From contig JAFAFA010000095.1 of assembly GCA_023423695.1 (NCBI GenBank), forward strand, positions 1 to 64,000: DNA of 64,000 bases, given 5' to 3'. Positions within the stretch are counted from its first letter, which is position 1; every line of letters starts with the position of its first letter. Positions 18,871 through 27,435 of the stretch are shown here, one piece after another. A program made the position numbers and the translations under genes. This DNA comes from Pseudomonadota bacterium (GTDB lineage: Bacteria; Pseudomonadota; Alphaproteobacteria; Azospirillales; Azospirillaceae). The notes under the pieces are model-generated. The model saw only the letters and a program-made list of their open reading frames with translations, was not told the DNA's origin and made no database searches.

Positions 18871-20388
18871 GTGACGCACGGAACGGACAGCGACCGGTTT
18901 TCAGGCGATGGGCTGGACGCCTGTCCCCTCGACGGCGATGCCTTCGAAGGCGGGGCGGCCCTGCTGCACCGCCGCGCCATCCCGTCGCTGTTCGAGGCGC
19001 TGGAAACCCAGTCCGAAGGCACGGTGGCGGTCGACCGCGACGCACGGGTGGTTTGGATCAACGCCAAATATGCCCGCATGCTTGGCATCGCCGACCCTGC
19101 CGAGGCGATCGGCCGCGAAGTGGAGGAGATCATTCCCCATTCGCAGATGCGTCAGGTCCTGGCGACCGGCCAGCCGATCCTGCTCGACCTGATGCTGTTC
19201 GGCACCCAGCGGCTGGTGGTGACGCGCTTCCCCCTGACCGACGACGACGGTGCCGTGATCGGCGCCGTCGGATTCGTCCTGTATGACAGCCTGCACCGGC
19301 TGAAGCCCCTGCTGGCCGAGCTGTCTCGGCTGGAGGCGGAACTGGCGGCGACCAAGCGCCGGCTCGACGAGGGGCGGCAGCCGCGCTACACGCTGCAGAG
19401 CTATGTCGGCGACAGCCCTGTCTGTCTGGAGGTCAAGCGCAAGGCCCGGCTGGCCGCCCGCACCGACGCGCCGATTTTGCTGCTGGGCGAGACCGGCACC
19501 GGCAAGGAGCTGATCGCCCAGGCCATCCATGGGCTGTCGGCCCGCAGCGGCCGGTCCTTCGTCGGCGTCAACGTGGCGGCGATCCCGGAAACGCTGCTGG
19601 AGGCGGAGTTCTTCGGCGCGGTGCCCGGCGCCTATACCGGGCTCGACCGCCGCGGACGGGAAGGGCGCTTCAAGACCGCCAACGGCGGCACCCTGTTCCT
19701 GGACGAGATCGGCGACATGCCGCTCGGCCTGCAGGCCAAGCTGTTGCGCGCCCTGCAGGAGCAGGAGATCGAACCGCTCGGCTCCGACCGGCCGGTGAAG
19801 GTGGATGTCTGGGTGATCGCGGCGACCAACGTCGATCTGGAACAGCGGATCCGCGACGGCCGTTTCCGCTCCGACCTCTATTACCGGCTGAACGTGCTGC
19901 CGATCCGCCTGCCGGCCCTGGCGGAGATGGGCGGCGGGCTGGAGGCCATCGCCGAATCCATCCTGCAGGAGATCGCCGCCCGCACCGGGCTCCCCCTGCG
20001 CGGCGTGACCCCGGAAGCGGTGGAGGCGCTCGGCCGCCACCGCTGGCCGGGGAATGTGCGCGAACTGCGCAACGTTCTGGAGCGGGCCTGCCTGCTGACC
20101 GACAACCGCCGCCTGACCGCCGCCGACCTTGCAGAGGCGTTGCCGGATCTTGGTGGGGCAGAACCGGCGGCGCCTCCCGTCAAAATTCCGTCAGCCGTGC
20201 GGGTGGAGCCACCATCTCAGCCCCTGCCGGGCTACAGCGAGGCTTTCGACGAGTTCGAGCGCGGGCTGCTAAGTCGCGCGCTCGCCGCAAGCGGCGGCCG
20301 GGCTACGGAGGCGGCACTGGCTCTCGGTATCTCCCGCGCCGCCTTCTACAAGAAGCTCGCCCGGCTGGGGATGCGCGCCGGCACGTGA
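18871..20388 (+). CDS. Sigma-54-dependent activator with PAS sensor domain
   Basis: A 505-residue enhancer-binding protein starting at GTG, with AGGGGAG upstream. A PAS domain (about 35-140; AVDRDARVVWINAKYARMLG) and a short coiled linker precede the AAA+ domain with Walker A GETGTGKE (about 206) and Walker B GGTLFLDEIGDMP. The sigma-54 contact loop reads GAYTGL instead of GAFTGA. A Fis-type helix-turn-helix closes the protein (ATEAALALGISRAAFYKKLARLG). With no receiver domain it responds to a ligand or redox signal directly. It is divergent from the kinase-dctQM unit and convergent with uxuA. Confidence 0.9.
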   Translation: MTHGTDSDRFSGDGLDACPLDGDAFEGGAALLHRRAIPSLFEALETQSEGTVAVDRDARVVWINAKYARMLGIADPAEAIGREVEEIIPHSQMRQVLATGQPILLDLMLFGTQRLVVTRFPLTDDDGAVIGAVGFVLYDSLHRLKPLLAELSRLEAELAATKRRLDEGRQPRYTLQSYVGDSPVCLEVKRKARLAARTDAPILLLGETGTGKELIAQAIHGLSARSGRSFVGVNVAAIPETLLEAEFFGAVPGAYTGLDRRGREGRFKTANGGTLFLDEIGDMPLGLQAKLLRALQEQEIEPLGSDRPVKVDVWVIAATNVDLEQRIRDGRFRSDLYYRLNVLPIRLPALAEMGGGLEAIAESILQEIAARTGLPLRGVTPEAVEALGRHRWPGNVRELRNVLERACLLTDNRRLTAADLAEALPDLGGAEPAAPPVKIPSAVRVEPPSQPLPGYSEAFDEFERGLLSRALAASGGRATEAALALGISRAAFYKKLARLGMRAGT

Positions 20389-20399
20389 GACCGGCGCGC
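20373..20399. terminator. Hairpin between convergent regulator and uxuA
   Basis: A perfect 9-bp stem GCGCGCCGG/CCGGCGCGC with a 9-base loop containing the regulator's stop codon. It could end transcripts from both sides, but there is no T-run on either strand. Confidence 0.5.
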
Positions 20400-20404
20400 C
20401 GTCC

Positions 20405-21601
20405 TCACACCGGCAGCTGCTTCATCGCCGCGACGGCGGTCATCACGCCGCGGATTTCGGCCAGACCGCGCAGGCGGCCGATCATCGGGTAGCCGGGGTG
20501 GGTCGGCTTGCCGATGTCGTCCAGCAGCTCGTGACCGTGGTCGGGACGGAAGGGCAGGCGCCAGTTGTCGTTGCCGGTGTCCTGGCGGCGCTTCTGCTCC
20601 TCCAGCAGCGTGGTGACGACCGACACCATGTCGACGTCGCCGCCGAGATGGTCGGCTTCCTCGAAGGATCCGTCCGGCTCCTTGGCGACGTTGCGCAGAT
20701 GGACGAAGTGGATGTCCTCGACGAAGCGCTTGGCCATCGCCGGCACGTCGTTGGTCTGTCCGGCCCCCAGCGAGCCGGTGCAGAAGGTCAGACCGTTGTT
20801 GGGCGACTTCACCGCATTGATCAGGTGGGCGAGGTCGTCCTCCGTGCTGACCACGCGGGGCAGGCCGAACAGCGGGCGGGGCGGGTCGTCGGGGTGGATC
20901 GCCATGCGGATGCCGACCTCTTCCGCCGTCGGAATGACCTCGCGCAGGAAGCGGGCCAGAGTTTCGCGCAGGCCGTCGGCGCTCATGCCGTTGAAGCGCG
21001 CGATCATCTTGCGCAGGCCGGGGATGTCGTAGCGGTCATAGGCGCCCGGCAGGCCGGCCATGATGTTCGTCAGCAGCTTCGCCCGGTCGCTTTCGGAGGA
21101 GCGGTCGAACCATTCCTTGGCCTTGGCGAGGACTTCCGGCGAGTGGTCTTCCTCGGCGCCCGGGCGCTCCAGCATGTAGACGTCGAAGGCGGCATGCTCA
21201 TGGGCGTTGAAGCGTAGCGAGGTGCCGCCGCCCGGCAGCGCCGCCGCCAGCTCCGTCCGCGTCCAGTCCAGCACCGGCATGAAATTGTAGCAGATGGTGG
21301 TCACGCCGCAGGCGGCGAGGTTGCGCATCGACTGGCGGTAGTTGTCGAACAGCTCCGTCAGGTCGCCTTCGCCGATCTTGATCGCCTCGTGCACCGGCAG
21401 GCTTTCGGTGACGGTCCAGCTGAGGCCAAGCTCCTCGTCGGACTCGATCATCGCCTTGCGCTTCTGGATCTCCTCGACCGACCAGACGACGCCGTAGGGG
21501 ATGTGGTGCAGGGCGGTGACCACGCCGGTGGCGCCGGCTTGGCGGATGTGGTTCAGCTTGATGGCGTCTTCGGGGCCGAACCAGCGCCAGGACTGTTCCA
21601 T
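20405..21601 (-). CDS. uxuA: D-mannonate dehydratase
   Basis: A 398-residue UxuA that dehydrates D-mannonate to 2-keto-3-deoxy-D-gluconate. The whole length is recognisable: MEQSWRWFGPEDAIKL start, VTALHHIPYG, CYNFMPVLDWTRT, MAIHPDDPP, FCTGSLGAG (metal-binding Cys), HFVHLRNV, and the end motif YRPDHGHE-like FRPDHGHELLDDIG. The start at 21601 follows AAGGAGTT; the open frame to 21649 lacks one. It is the last gene of the uxuB-dehydrogenase-TRAP operon, 48 bases after dctM. Confidence 0.96.
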   Translation of the reverse strand: MEQSWRWFGPEDAIKLNHIRQAGATGVVTALHHIPYGVVWSVEEIQKRKAMIESDEELGLSWTVTESLPVHEAIKIGEGDLTELFDNYRQSMRNLAACGVTTICYNFMPVLDWTRTELAAALPGGGTSLRFNAHEHAAFDVYMLERPGAEEDHSPEVLAKAKEWFDRSSESDRAKLLTNIMAGLPGAYDRYDIPGLRKMIARFNGMSADGLRETLARFLREVIPTAEEVGIRMAIHPDDPPRPLFGLPRVVSTEDDLAHLINAVKSPNNGLTFCTGSLGAGQTNDVPAMAKRFVEDIHFVHLRNVAKEPDGSFEEADHLGGDVDMVSVVTTLLEEQKRRQDTGNDNWRLPFRPDHGHELLDDIGKPTHPGYPMIGRLRGLAEIRGVMTAVAAMKQLPV

Positions 21602-21649
21602 GGCTTCGAACTCCTTGGAAAGAGAGGGGGGCTTTGGAATTGCGGGCAA

Positions 21650-22924
21650 TCAGCGGAAAAGCAGGCTCGGCAGCCACAGCGAAAGCGCCGGCACGTAGGA
21701 GACCAGGAACAGGATCAGGATGTTGCAGAGCAGGAAAGGCCAGATCGCCTTGGTGATGGCGCCCAACGAGATCTTCGCGATGTTGGCCGCGACGAACAGG
21801 CAGACGCCGACCGGCGGGGTGGTCAGGCCGATCATCAGGTTCAGCACGGCGAAGGTGGCGAAATGGATCGGGTCGATGCCGACCTGGGTCGCCACCGCCA
21901 GCAGCGGCGGGAACAGGATGATCAGGGCCGCGATCGTCTCCATGAAGGTGCCGACGATCAGCAGCAGGATGTTGATCATCAGGATGATCAGATACTTGTC
22001 GGTGGTCAGCGCCAGCATCGAGGCGGCGATGGCCTGCGGAATCTGCTCGCTGGTCAGGATCCAGCCGAAGACGTTGGCGAGGCCGACCAGCAGGATCAGC
22101 CCGCCCGACCCGATGGCGCTTTCCAGCAGGATCGCCGGCAGCTGGCGCAGGGTGAAGCCCTTGTAGACGAACAGCCCGATGACGAAGGCGTAGAGCGCCG
22201 CGACGATCGACGCCTCGGTCGGAGTGAAATAGCCGCCGACGATGCCGAACAGGATGATCGCCGTCATCAGCAGCGCCCAGAAGGCGCCGCGGCTGGCGCG
22301 GACCAGCGCGCCGAAGCCCTGCCACGGCTCCTTGGGGTAATTGCGTACCCGCGCCAGGATCCAGACCGTCAGCATCATGCCGAGGCCCAGCAGCAGGCCG
22401 GGAATGGCGCCGGCCATGAACATCTTGCCGACCGACAGGCCGGTCAGGGTGCCGACGATGATCATCGGCACGCTGGGCGGGATGATCGGCCCGACGGTGG
22501 AGGCTGCGGCGGTGACGGCGGCGGCGAAGGGCGCGTCGTAGCCGGACTTGCGCATCGCCGGGATCATCACCGCGCCGATGGAGGCGGTCTCCGCCACCGC
22601 GGTGCCGGAGATGCCGGCGAACACCATCGATCCCGTCACGTTGGCGAGGCCGAGACCGCCGCGGATATGGCCGACCAGCCGGTTGCTGAACAGCACGATC
22701 TGGTCGGTGATGCCGCCGCCGTTCATCAGGTTGCCGGCCAGCACGAAGCCGGGAATGCAGAGCAGGACGAAGCTGTCCATGCCCGCATACATGAACTGCG
22801 GCACCACGGCGAGGTCGATGTCGCTGCCGACGAGATAGACCGCCGAGGCGCCGCCCAGCGCGATGCCGACCGGCGCACCCAGGATCAGCAGGACGGCGAA
22901 GGTGAGGAACAGTGCGGTGACCAT
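21650..22924 (-). CDS. dctM: TRAP transporter large permease (DctM family), system 2
   Basis: A 424-residue membrane protein with about 12 helices. Family segments include GISGTAVAETASIGAVMIPAM, TVGPIIPPSVPMIIVG, FTPTEASIVAALYAF and IGLTTPPVGVCLFVAANIA. It carries out sodium-driven uptake of the solute handed over by DctP. Its ATG overlaps the dctQ stop by one base (TGATG). Position between binding-protein and sugar-acid genes points to a hexuronate or aldonate substrate. Confidence 0.95.
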   Translation of the reverse strand: MVTALFLTFAVLLILGAPVGIALGGASAVYLVGSDIDLAVVPQFMYAGMDSFVLLCIPGFVLAGNLMNGGGITDQIVLFSNRLVGHIRGGLGLANVTGSMVFAGISGTAVAETASIGAVMIPAMRKSGYDAPFAAAVTAAASTVGPIIPPSVPMIIVGTLTGLSVGKMFMAGAIPGLLLGLGMMLTVWILARVRNYPKEPWQGFGALVRASRGAFWALLMTAIILFGIVGGYFTPTEASIVAALYAFVIGLFVYKGFTLRQLPAILLESAIGSGGLILLVGLANVFGWILTSEQIPQAIAASMLALTTDKYLIILMINILLLIVGTFMETIAALIILFPPLLAVATQVGIDPIHFATFAVLNLMIGLTTPPVGVCLFVAANIAKISLGAITKAIWPFLLCNILILFLVSYVPALSLWLPSLLFR

Positions 22925-23427
22925 CAGACGGTTTCCCCATGGCTGGGCGGAGCGGTGTCGCGTCCGAACCCGGCAAGGCGGGCGATGGAGAAGAAGGCGA
23001 GCGAGACCGGAATGATCAGCGTCACGACATAGACCCAGATCATCGGCATGTTGATGGAGCGTGCCCGCTCACCCAGGCTGCCGACGACATAGTCCCAGGC
23101 GCCGGGAATGATGGCGACGGCGAAGACCAGGATCGCCACATCCACCAGCCGGGCGACCGCCCATTGTGCCGGCTTGGGCAGCAGCAGGATGAACATGTCC
23201 ACGTTCACCAGCTCGCCGCGCAGCAGCGCCAGCCCGCAGGAGAAGGCAACGAGATGGACCAGCGCGAAGCGGGCCACCTCCTCCGTCCAGGCCGGGGATG
23301 GGAAGCCGGGCACGCGGCCCAGCACCTGGATGGTCACGACGATGATGAGGACGCCGATGGCCGCCAGGGTACCCCAACGGCAAAGGGCGGATACGGCCGA
23401 CACCAGGGCGGCAAAGGCTGTGCGCAT
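22924..23427 (-). CDS. dctQ: TRAP transporter small permease (DctQ family), system 2
   Basis: A 167-residue protein with four predicted helices. The DctQ pattern is seen in VTIQVLGRVPGFPSPAWTEEVARFALVHLVAFSCGLALLRGELVNVD. Coupled to dctM by a one-base overlap. It is separated from dctP by about 190 bases holding a large inverted pair of REP-like elements. Confidence 0.93.
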   Translation of the reverse strand: MRTAFAALVSAVSALCRWGTLAAIGVLIIVVTIQVLGRVPGFPSPAWTEEVARFALVHLVAFSCGLALLRGELVNVDMFILLLPKPAQWAVARLVDVAILVFAVAIIPGAWDYVVGSLGERARSINMPMIWVYVVTLIIPVSLAFFSIARLAGFGRDTAPPSHGETV

Positions 23428-23466
23428 CTGAAGGGCTCTTGCAGTTGGGGAGAGCGCACCCGAGGA

Positions 23467-23511
23467 GATCCCCCTCTCCCCCCTGGGGAGAGGGTCGGGG
23501 TGAGGGGATGC
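23467..23511. repeat. REP-like palindromic element, arm A
   Basis: A stretch built on CCCTCTCCC...GGGGAGAGGG followed by TCGGGGTGAGGGG. It is a local hairpin in itself and also the inverted partner of arm B (23543-23588). It lies between dctP and dctQ in the TRAP operon, where it can form structured RNA. Confidence 0.85.
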
Positions 23512-23542
23512 ACGGCGTGGCTATCGCGAGAATCCTTGCCAT

Positions 23543-23588
23543 GCGTCCCCCTCACCCTAACCCTCTCCCCGGGGGGGAGAGGGGATCC
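23543..23588. repeat. REP-like palindromic element, arm B
   Basis: The reverse complement of arm A with only a few differences over about 44 bases, 31 bases away. The two together can form either two local hairpins or one long stem. The dctP stop is 28 bases to the right, so on the minus strand this is the first structure after the binding-protein gene. Confidence 0.85.
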
Positions 23589-23615
23589 CGTATCGGTTGG
23601 GGAGGGTGTTAGGCC

Positions 23616-24641
23616 TCACTTCACCGCGAGGATTTCGTCGTAGATCGGCTTGATCTCCGGCGACAGCGCGGCGACCACGGCGGCGCGGCCCTTCTCCGCG
23701 AAGGCGGCCTTGTCGACCGTGACGAACTCCATGCCCTTGGCCTTCAGGTCGGCAGCCAGCTTGGCCTCATCCTCGATGAACAGCTTGCGCTCGGCGGCCT
23801 GCGCCGCCTTGGCGGCTTCCATGATGGCGGTGCGCTGTTCGGCCGGCAGGCGGCCCATCTTCTTCGATCCGCCGACCAGATAGATCCAGCTGATGACGTG
23901 TTCCGTCAGGTTCACGTATTTCTGGACCTCGTAGAAGCTGGCCGACTTGATCAGGGCCAGCGGGTTCTCCTGCGCCTCGATGGTGTCGTTCTGCAGTCCG
24001 GTGAAGACCTCCGAGAAGGCCATCGGCGTCGGCTTGGCGCCCAGCCCCTGCCAGAAGGACACGAACAGCGGCACGTTCGGCACGCGCATCTTCAGGCCGT
24101 TCAGCTCGTCCGGCGACTTGATCGGGCGCTTGCTGGTCAGGTTGCGCGGGCCGCGGGCGAAGTAGGTCAGCGGAACCAGCTGGGTCTTCTGCTCGATAGC
24201 TTCGGCGATCTTCCGGCCCGGCTCGCCGGTGACGACCTTGTCCAGATGGTCGAGATCGCGGATGCCGTAGGGGACCGCCAACAACGCCGCGGCCGGCGCC
24301 CAGTTCTGCAGGGATTCACCGGTGATGGTGAAGTCGATGGTGCCGAGCTGGATGCCCTTGATCAGGTCGGTTTCCTTGCCGAGCTGCTCGTTGGGGAACA
24401 CCTTGACCTCGACGGCGCCGTTGGTGCGCTTGGCGACTTCCTCGGCGAAGACCAGCGAAGCCTTGTGCCAGACATTTTCCTCGTTGGCGAGATGGCCGAG
24501 CTTCAGCGTCGTCTTGGCCTGGGCGCGGACGATGGCCGGGGCGGCGATGCCGCCAAGCAGCGTCGCACCGGCGGCGATACCGGCGCCGAGACCGATGCTC
24601 TTGGCCAGCGTGCGGCGCGAGATCGGGGTCTTGCTGTTCAT
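23616..24641 (-). CDS. dctP: TRAP transporter substrate-binding protein (DctP family)
   Basis: A 341-residue periplasmic protein. The N-terminus (MNSKTPISRRTLAKSIGLGA) has a twin-arginine-like SRRTLAKS followed by a long hydrophobic stretch ending near AIVRAQA, so export by Tat is likely. DctP features are present: KLGHLANEENVWHKA, the FARGPRNLTSKRPIKSPDELNGLKMRVPN block with the carboxylate-binding Arg, and MAFSEVFTGLQNDTIEAQENP. GGAGGGAC precedes the start at 24641. It supplies substrate to DctQM system 2 and lies 71 bases after the zinc dehydrogenase. Confidence 0.95.
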   Translation of the reverse strand: MNSKTPISRRTLAKSIGLGAGIAAGATLLGGIAAPAIVRAQAKTTLKLGHLANEENVWHKASLVFAEEVAKRTNGAVEVKVFPNEQLGKETDLIKGIQLGTIDFTITGESLQNWAPAAALLAVPYGIRDLDHLDKVVTGEPGRKIAEAIEQKTQLVPLTYFARGPRNLTSKRPIKSPDELNGLKMRVPNVPLFVSFWQGLGAKPTPMAFSEVFTGLQNDTIEAQENPLALIKSASFYEVQKYVNLTEHVISWIYLVGGSKKMGRLPAEQRTAIMEAAKAAQAAERKLFIEDEAKLAADLKAKGMEFVTVDKAAFAEKGRAAVVAALSPEIKPIYDEILAVK

Positions 24642-24712
24642 CCTGGTGTCCCTCCGTTTTGAGCGGATCTCGTCCGCCATTGTTTGACTGGTGGCTGCCG
24701 TTCGTCCGGCGA

Positions 24713-25741
24713 TCAGCTTTCGAAGTCGAGCTGCACCTTGATGGTGCTGGACGGGTCGGTCTCGATCAGGGAGAAGGCGCTCGCCGCGTCGGCGATCGGG
24801 AAGACCTGGGTAATCATCGCCGCCGGCTGCAGCTTGCCGCTCTCCAGCCAGTCGATCACCTGGGGCAGCAGGCGGCGGTTCAGGCGGGAACCGACCAGCG
24901 TCAGCTCCTTCTTCACGATTTCCTGCTGGCTGATGTTGCAGGGGGCGGGGGAGAAGCCCAGAAGGCCGATGCGCGCCGCCGGGCTGGCGAGGCGGCAGGC
25001 CTCCTCCAGCAGGGCCGGGACGCCGGCCCCATCGATCACCACCGTGGGGCCGAGCCCGTCATTCTCGTCGCGCACCGCGTCCGGCACCGACACGCGCGAG
25101 GAGTTGAGGACGACGTCGGCGCCGAACTCCTTCGCACGCTCCAGCCTCTTGTCGTCCAGGTCGGCGACGATGCAGCGGGCGCCGTGCAGCTTGGCGACCT
25201 GCACCACCGTCAGCCCGACCGTGCCGGCGCCATAGACCAGCAGCGTGTCGTCGGCGCCGATGCCCGTGCGCGACAGCACGTTGGCGGCGATGGACAGCGG
25301 CTCCGCCAATGCTGCGACGGAGATGGGCAGGTCGGAGCGCACCTTGACCGCATTGGCCGCCGGCACCACCACATGGTTGCGGAATCCGCCGTCGCGGTGG
25401 ACGCCGAACACCTCCAGATTGGCGCAGACATTGGTCCGCCCGGCGCGGCAGGCGTAGCAGCGGCCGCAGGACACCACCGGATCGACCACCACATGGTCGC
25501 CGGCCGCCACGTTGGTGACGCCGTCGCCGACCGCCTCGACCGTGCCGGCGAACTCGTGGCCGATCACGCGGGGATAGACCGCGAAGGGATTGGAGCCGTG
25601 GTAGATGTGCAGGTCCGATCCGCAGATGCCCGCGCGCTGAACACGCACCAGCACCTCGCCGGCCTTGACCGGTCCGGACTCCGGGGTGTTTTCGGGGCGA
25701 AGGGCCAGCACATGCGGCTTTTCGACGGTCAGGGCAACCAC
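24713..25741 (-). CDS. Zinc-dependent sugar-acid dehydrogenase (L-gulonate/L-idonate 5-dehydrogenase type)
   Basis: A 342-residue medium-chain zinc dehydrogenase. Catalytic zinc ligands are seen in GICGSDLH and GHEFAG; the structural zinc motif is CGRCYACRAGRTNVC; the NAD-binding motif is GAGTVGL. The start is GTG at 25741, with AGGGAG seven bases before; the frame upstream overlaps uxuB. Between uxuB and a TRAP system, the likely reaction is oxidation of an aldonate such as L-gulonate to D-fructuronate, which UxuB would reduce to D-mannonate. The absence of a uronate isomerase gene nearby supports this. The specific substrate is inference. Confidence 0.88.
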   Translation of the reverse strand: MVALTVEKPHVLALRPENTPESGPVKAGEVLVRVQRAGICGSDLHIYHGSNPFAVYPRVIGHEFAGTVEAVGDGVTNVAAGDHVVVDPVVSCGRCYACRAGRTNVCANLEVFGVHRDGGFRNHVVVPAANAVKVRSDLPISVAALAEPLSIAANVLSRTGIGADDTLLVYGAGTVGLTVVQVAKLHGARCIVADLDDKRLERAKEFGADVVLNSSRVSVPDAVRDENDGLGPTVVIDGAGVPALLEEACRLASPAARIGLLGFSPAPCNISQQEIVKKELTLVGSRLNRRLLPQVIDWLESGKLQPAAMITQVFPIADAASAFSLIETDPSSTIKVQLDFES

Positions 25742-25781
25742 GGGAACACTCCCTAGAGAAGGTGATGCTTTGGAAGCGGGG

Positions 25782-27278
25782 TCAGGCGGTGGCGGCGACC
25801 ACGGCGCGGGCACCCTCGGCGAACAGGCGCTTGAGCGCGGCGTTGACCTGTCCAGTGAAGCGCGGGTCGCGCGGCAGATCCTCGCCGAACACCGCGGTCA
25901 GGCCGAACAGTGCCTCGGCCAGCCGGTCCGGGTTGCCAGCGGTTGATGCGGCGATCTCCGCAAGCCGGGTGGACAGCGGATCGCGCACGTCGATGGGTTG
26001 GCCCTTCTCGTCGATGCCGGCGACGTAGCGCATCCAGGCGGCGACGGCCAAGGCCAGCCGGTCGATGGGCTCCCCGGCGGCCAGCCGGTCGCGGATCGGG
26101 TTCAGCAGGCGCTGCGGCAGCTTCTGCGTGCCGTCCATAGCGATCTGCCAGGTGCGGTGGCGCAGTGCCGGATTGCGGAAGCGGGCGATCAGCGCGTCCT
26201 TGTACTGCTCCAGATCCGCACCGGACGGCATGTGCAGGGTCGGGCCGGTCTCCCGGTCCATCAGGTTGCGGACCAGCGTGGCGAAGGCGGGATCGGCCAT
26301 GGTGTCCGACACCGTCTCGTAGCCGGCCAGATAACCCAGATAGGCGATGGTGGAGTGGCTGCCGTTCAGAAGCCGCAGCTTCATCGTCTCATAGGGATGG
26401 ACGTCGGCGACCAGCTCGACCCCCACCGTCTCCCAGGCCGGGCGGCCGGCGGGGAAGCGGTCTTCGACCACCCACTGGGTGAAGGGCTCCGTCACCACCG
26501 GCCAGGCATCCTGCTGGCCGAGAGAGTGGGACACGCGGGCCCGGTCGGCCTCGGTGGTGGCGGGCACGATGCGGTCGACCATGCTGTTCGGGCAGGCGAC
26601 GGTCCCAGCCACCCAGGCGCCGAAATCCGGATCGCGCAGTTCGGCGAAGCGGCGCAGGATGCGGGCCACCGTGTCGCCGTTGCTCGGCAGGTTGTCGCAG
26701 CTCAGAACAGTGAAGGGCTCCACCCCGGCGGCGCGGCGGCGGGCCAGAGCCTCCGCAATGAAGCCGATGGCGGTGCGCGGATTGCCGGGATTGTCCAGGT
26801 CGTGGCGGATGTCGGGGTGATCCTCGTTCAGCGCGCCGGTCGCCGGGTCGTGGCAATAGCCCTTCTCCGTCACCGTCAGGGTGACGATGCGCACCGACGG
26901 GCGGCACATCCGCTCCAGCACCGCCTGGGGATCCTCATGCGCCACCAGCAGTTCCAGCAGGCAGCCGATCACCCGCAGCCGTTCCCCCGCCGCATCGCGC
27001 ACCGCGACGGTGTAGAGCCCGTCCTGGGGTTCCAGCGCATCGCGGGTGTCCGGGCTGCGCAGGCTGACGCCGGCGATACCCCAGGGCCCGAACTGCTTTT
27101 CCAGCAACGCGTCGGTGTAGGCAGCCTGATGGGCGCGCTGGAAAGCGCCGACGCCGAGATGGACGACTCCGAGGTCCAACGCCTTGCGGTCGTAGGCCGG
27201 CCGCGCCACCGTCGCCGGCAGGTTGGACAGACCGGTGGCGCCGAGACGGGGCAGGGAAGAGGGCGCAGGCGATTGCAT
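25782..27278 (-). CDS. uxuB: Fructuronate reductase / mannitol dehydrogenase family protein
   Basis: A 498-residue polyol-specific long-chain dehydrogenase, expected to interconvert D-fructuronate and D-mannonate with NADH. It has the N-terminal nucleotide site VVHLGVGAFQRAHQA, the TVTEKGY motif and the catalytic KLRLLNGSH triad (Lys, Asn at +5, His at +8) of the family. First structural gene of the operon; a GntR-type operator motif lies 54 bases upstream. Adjacency to uxuA favours UxuB over mannitol or arabinitol dehydrogenase. Confidence 0.92.
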   Translation of the reverse strand: MQSPAPSSLPRLGATGLSNLPATVARPAYDRKALDLGVVHLGVGAFQRAHQAAYTDALLEKQFGPWGIAGVSLRSPDTRDALEPQDGLYTVAVRDAAGERLRVIGCLLELLVAHEDPQAVLERMCRPSVRIVTLTVTEKGYCHDPATGALNEDHPDIRHDLDNPGNPRTAIGFIAEALARRRAAGVEPFTVLSCDNLPSNGDTVARILRRFAELRDPDFGAWVAGTVACPNSMVDRIVPATTEADRARVSHSLGQQDAWPVVTEPFTQWVVEDRFPAGRPAWETVGVELVADVHPYETMKLRLLNGSHSTIAYLGYLAGYETVSDTMADPAFATLVRNLMDRETGPTLHMPSGADLEQYKDALIARFRNPALRHRTWQIAMDGTQKLPQRLLNPIRDRLAAGEPIDRLALAVAAWMRYVAGIDEKGQPIDVRDPLSTRLAEIAASTAGNPDRLAEALFGLTAVFGEDLPRDPRFTGQVNAALKRLFAEGARAVVAATA

Positions 27279-27331
27279 GTGGATCGGTTTCCTTCCCGGC
27301 GAAGCATGGGCGCGAGGCTCCGCCTCGCATT

Positions 27332-27347
27332 CTTGTATGGTAGTATG
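27332..27347 (-). promoter_or_regulatory. Operator-like motif upstream of uxuB
   Basis: Read on the minus strand this is CATACTACCATACAAG, 15 of 16 bases identical to the element at 28277-28292 in front of the GntR gene. It contains an imperfect direct repeat of CATACTAC. Position between the regulator gene and uxuB makes it the probable operator of the sugar-acid operon. Confidence 0.72.
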
Positions 27348-27435
27348 TCAAAGCGGGCAGGCGGGGGCAACCCGGATTGTTCCGCAGAGAGATGATAAGG
27401 CGCCGCAATAAGGTGATATGCCGATGCTGCGCCGA

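Noticed and set aside
18643..18879. N-terminal 79-residue extension of the 7TM sensor kinase
   Set aside because: The added residues are Arg/Pro-rich and precede the first membrane helix without any ribosome binding site, and part of the region overlaps the divergent regulator's start.
23467..23588. CRISPR-like or insertion-sequence ends
   Set aside because: Only two inverted copies with a 31-base spacer, no spacer-repeat periodicity, no transposase and no target-site duplication. A REP-like palindrome fits better.
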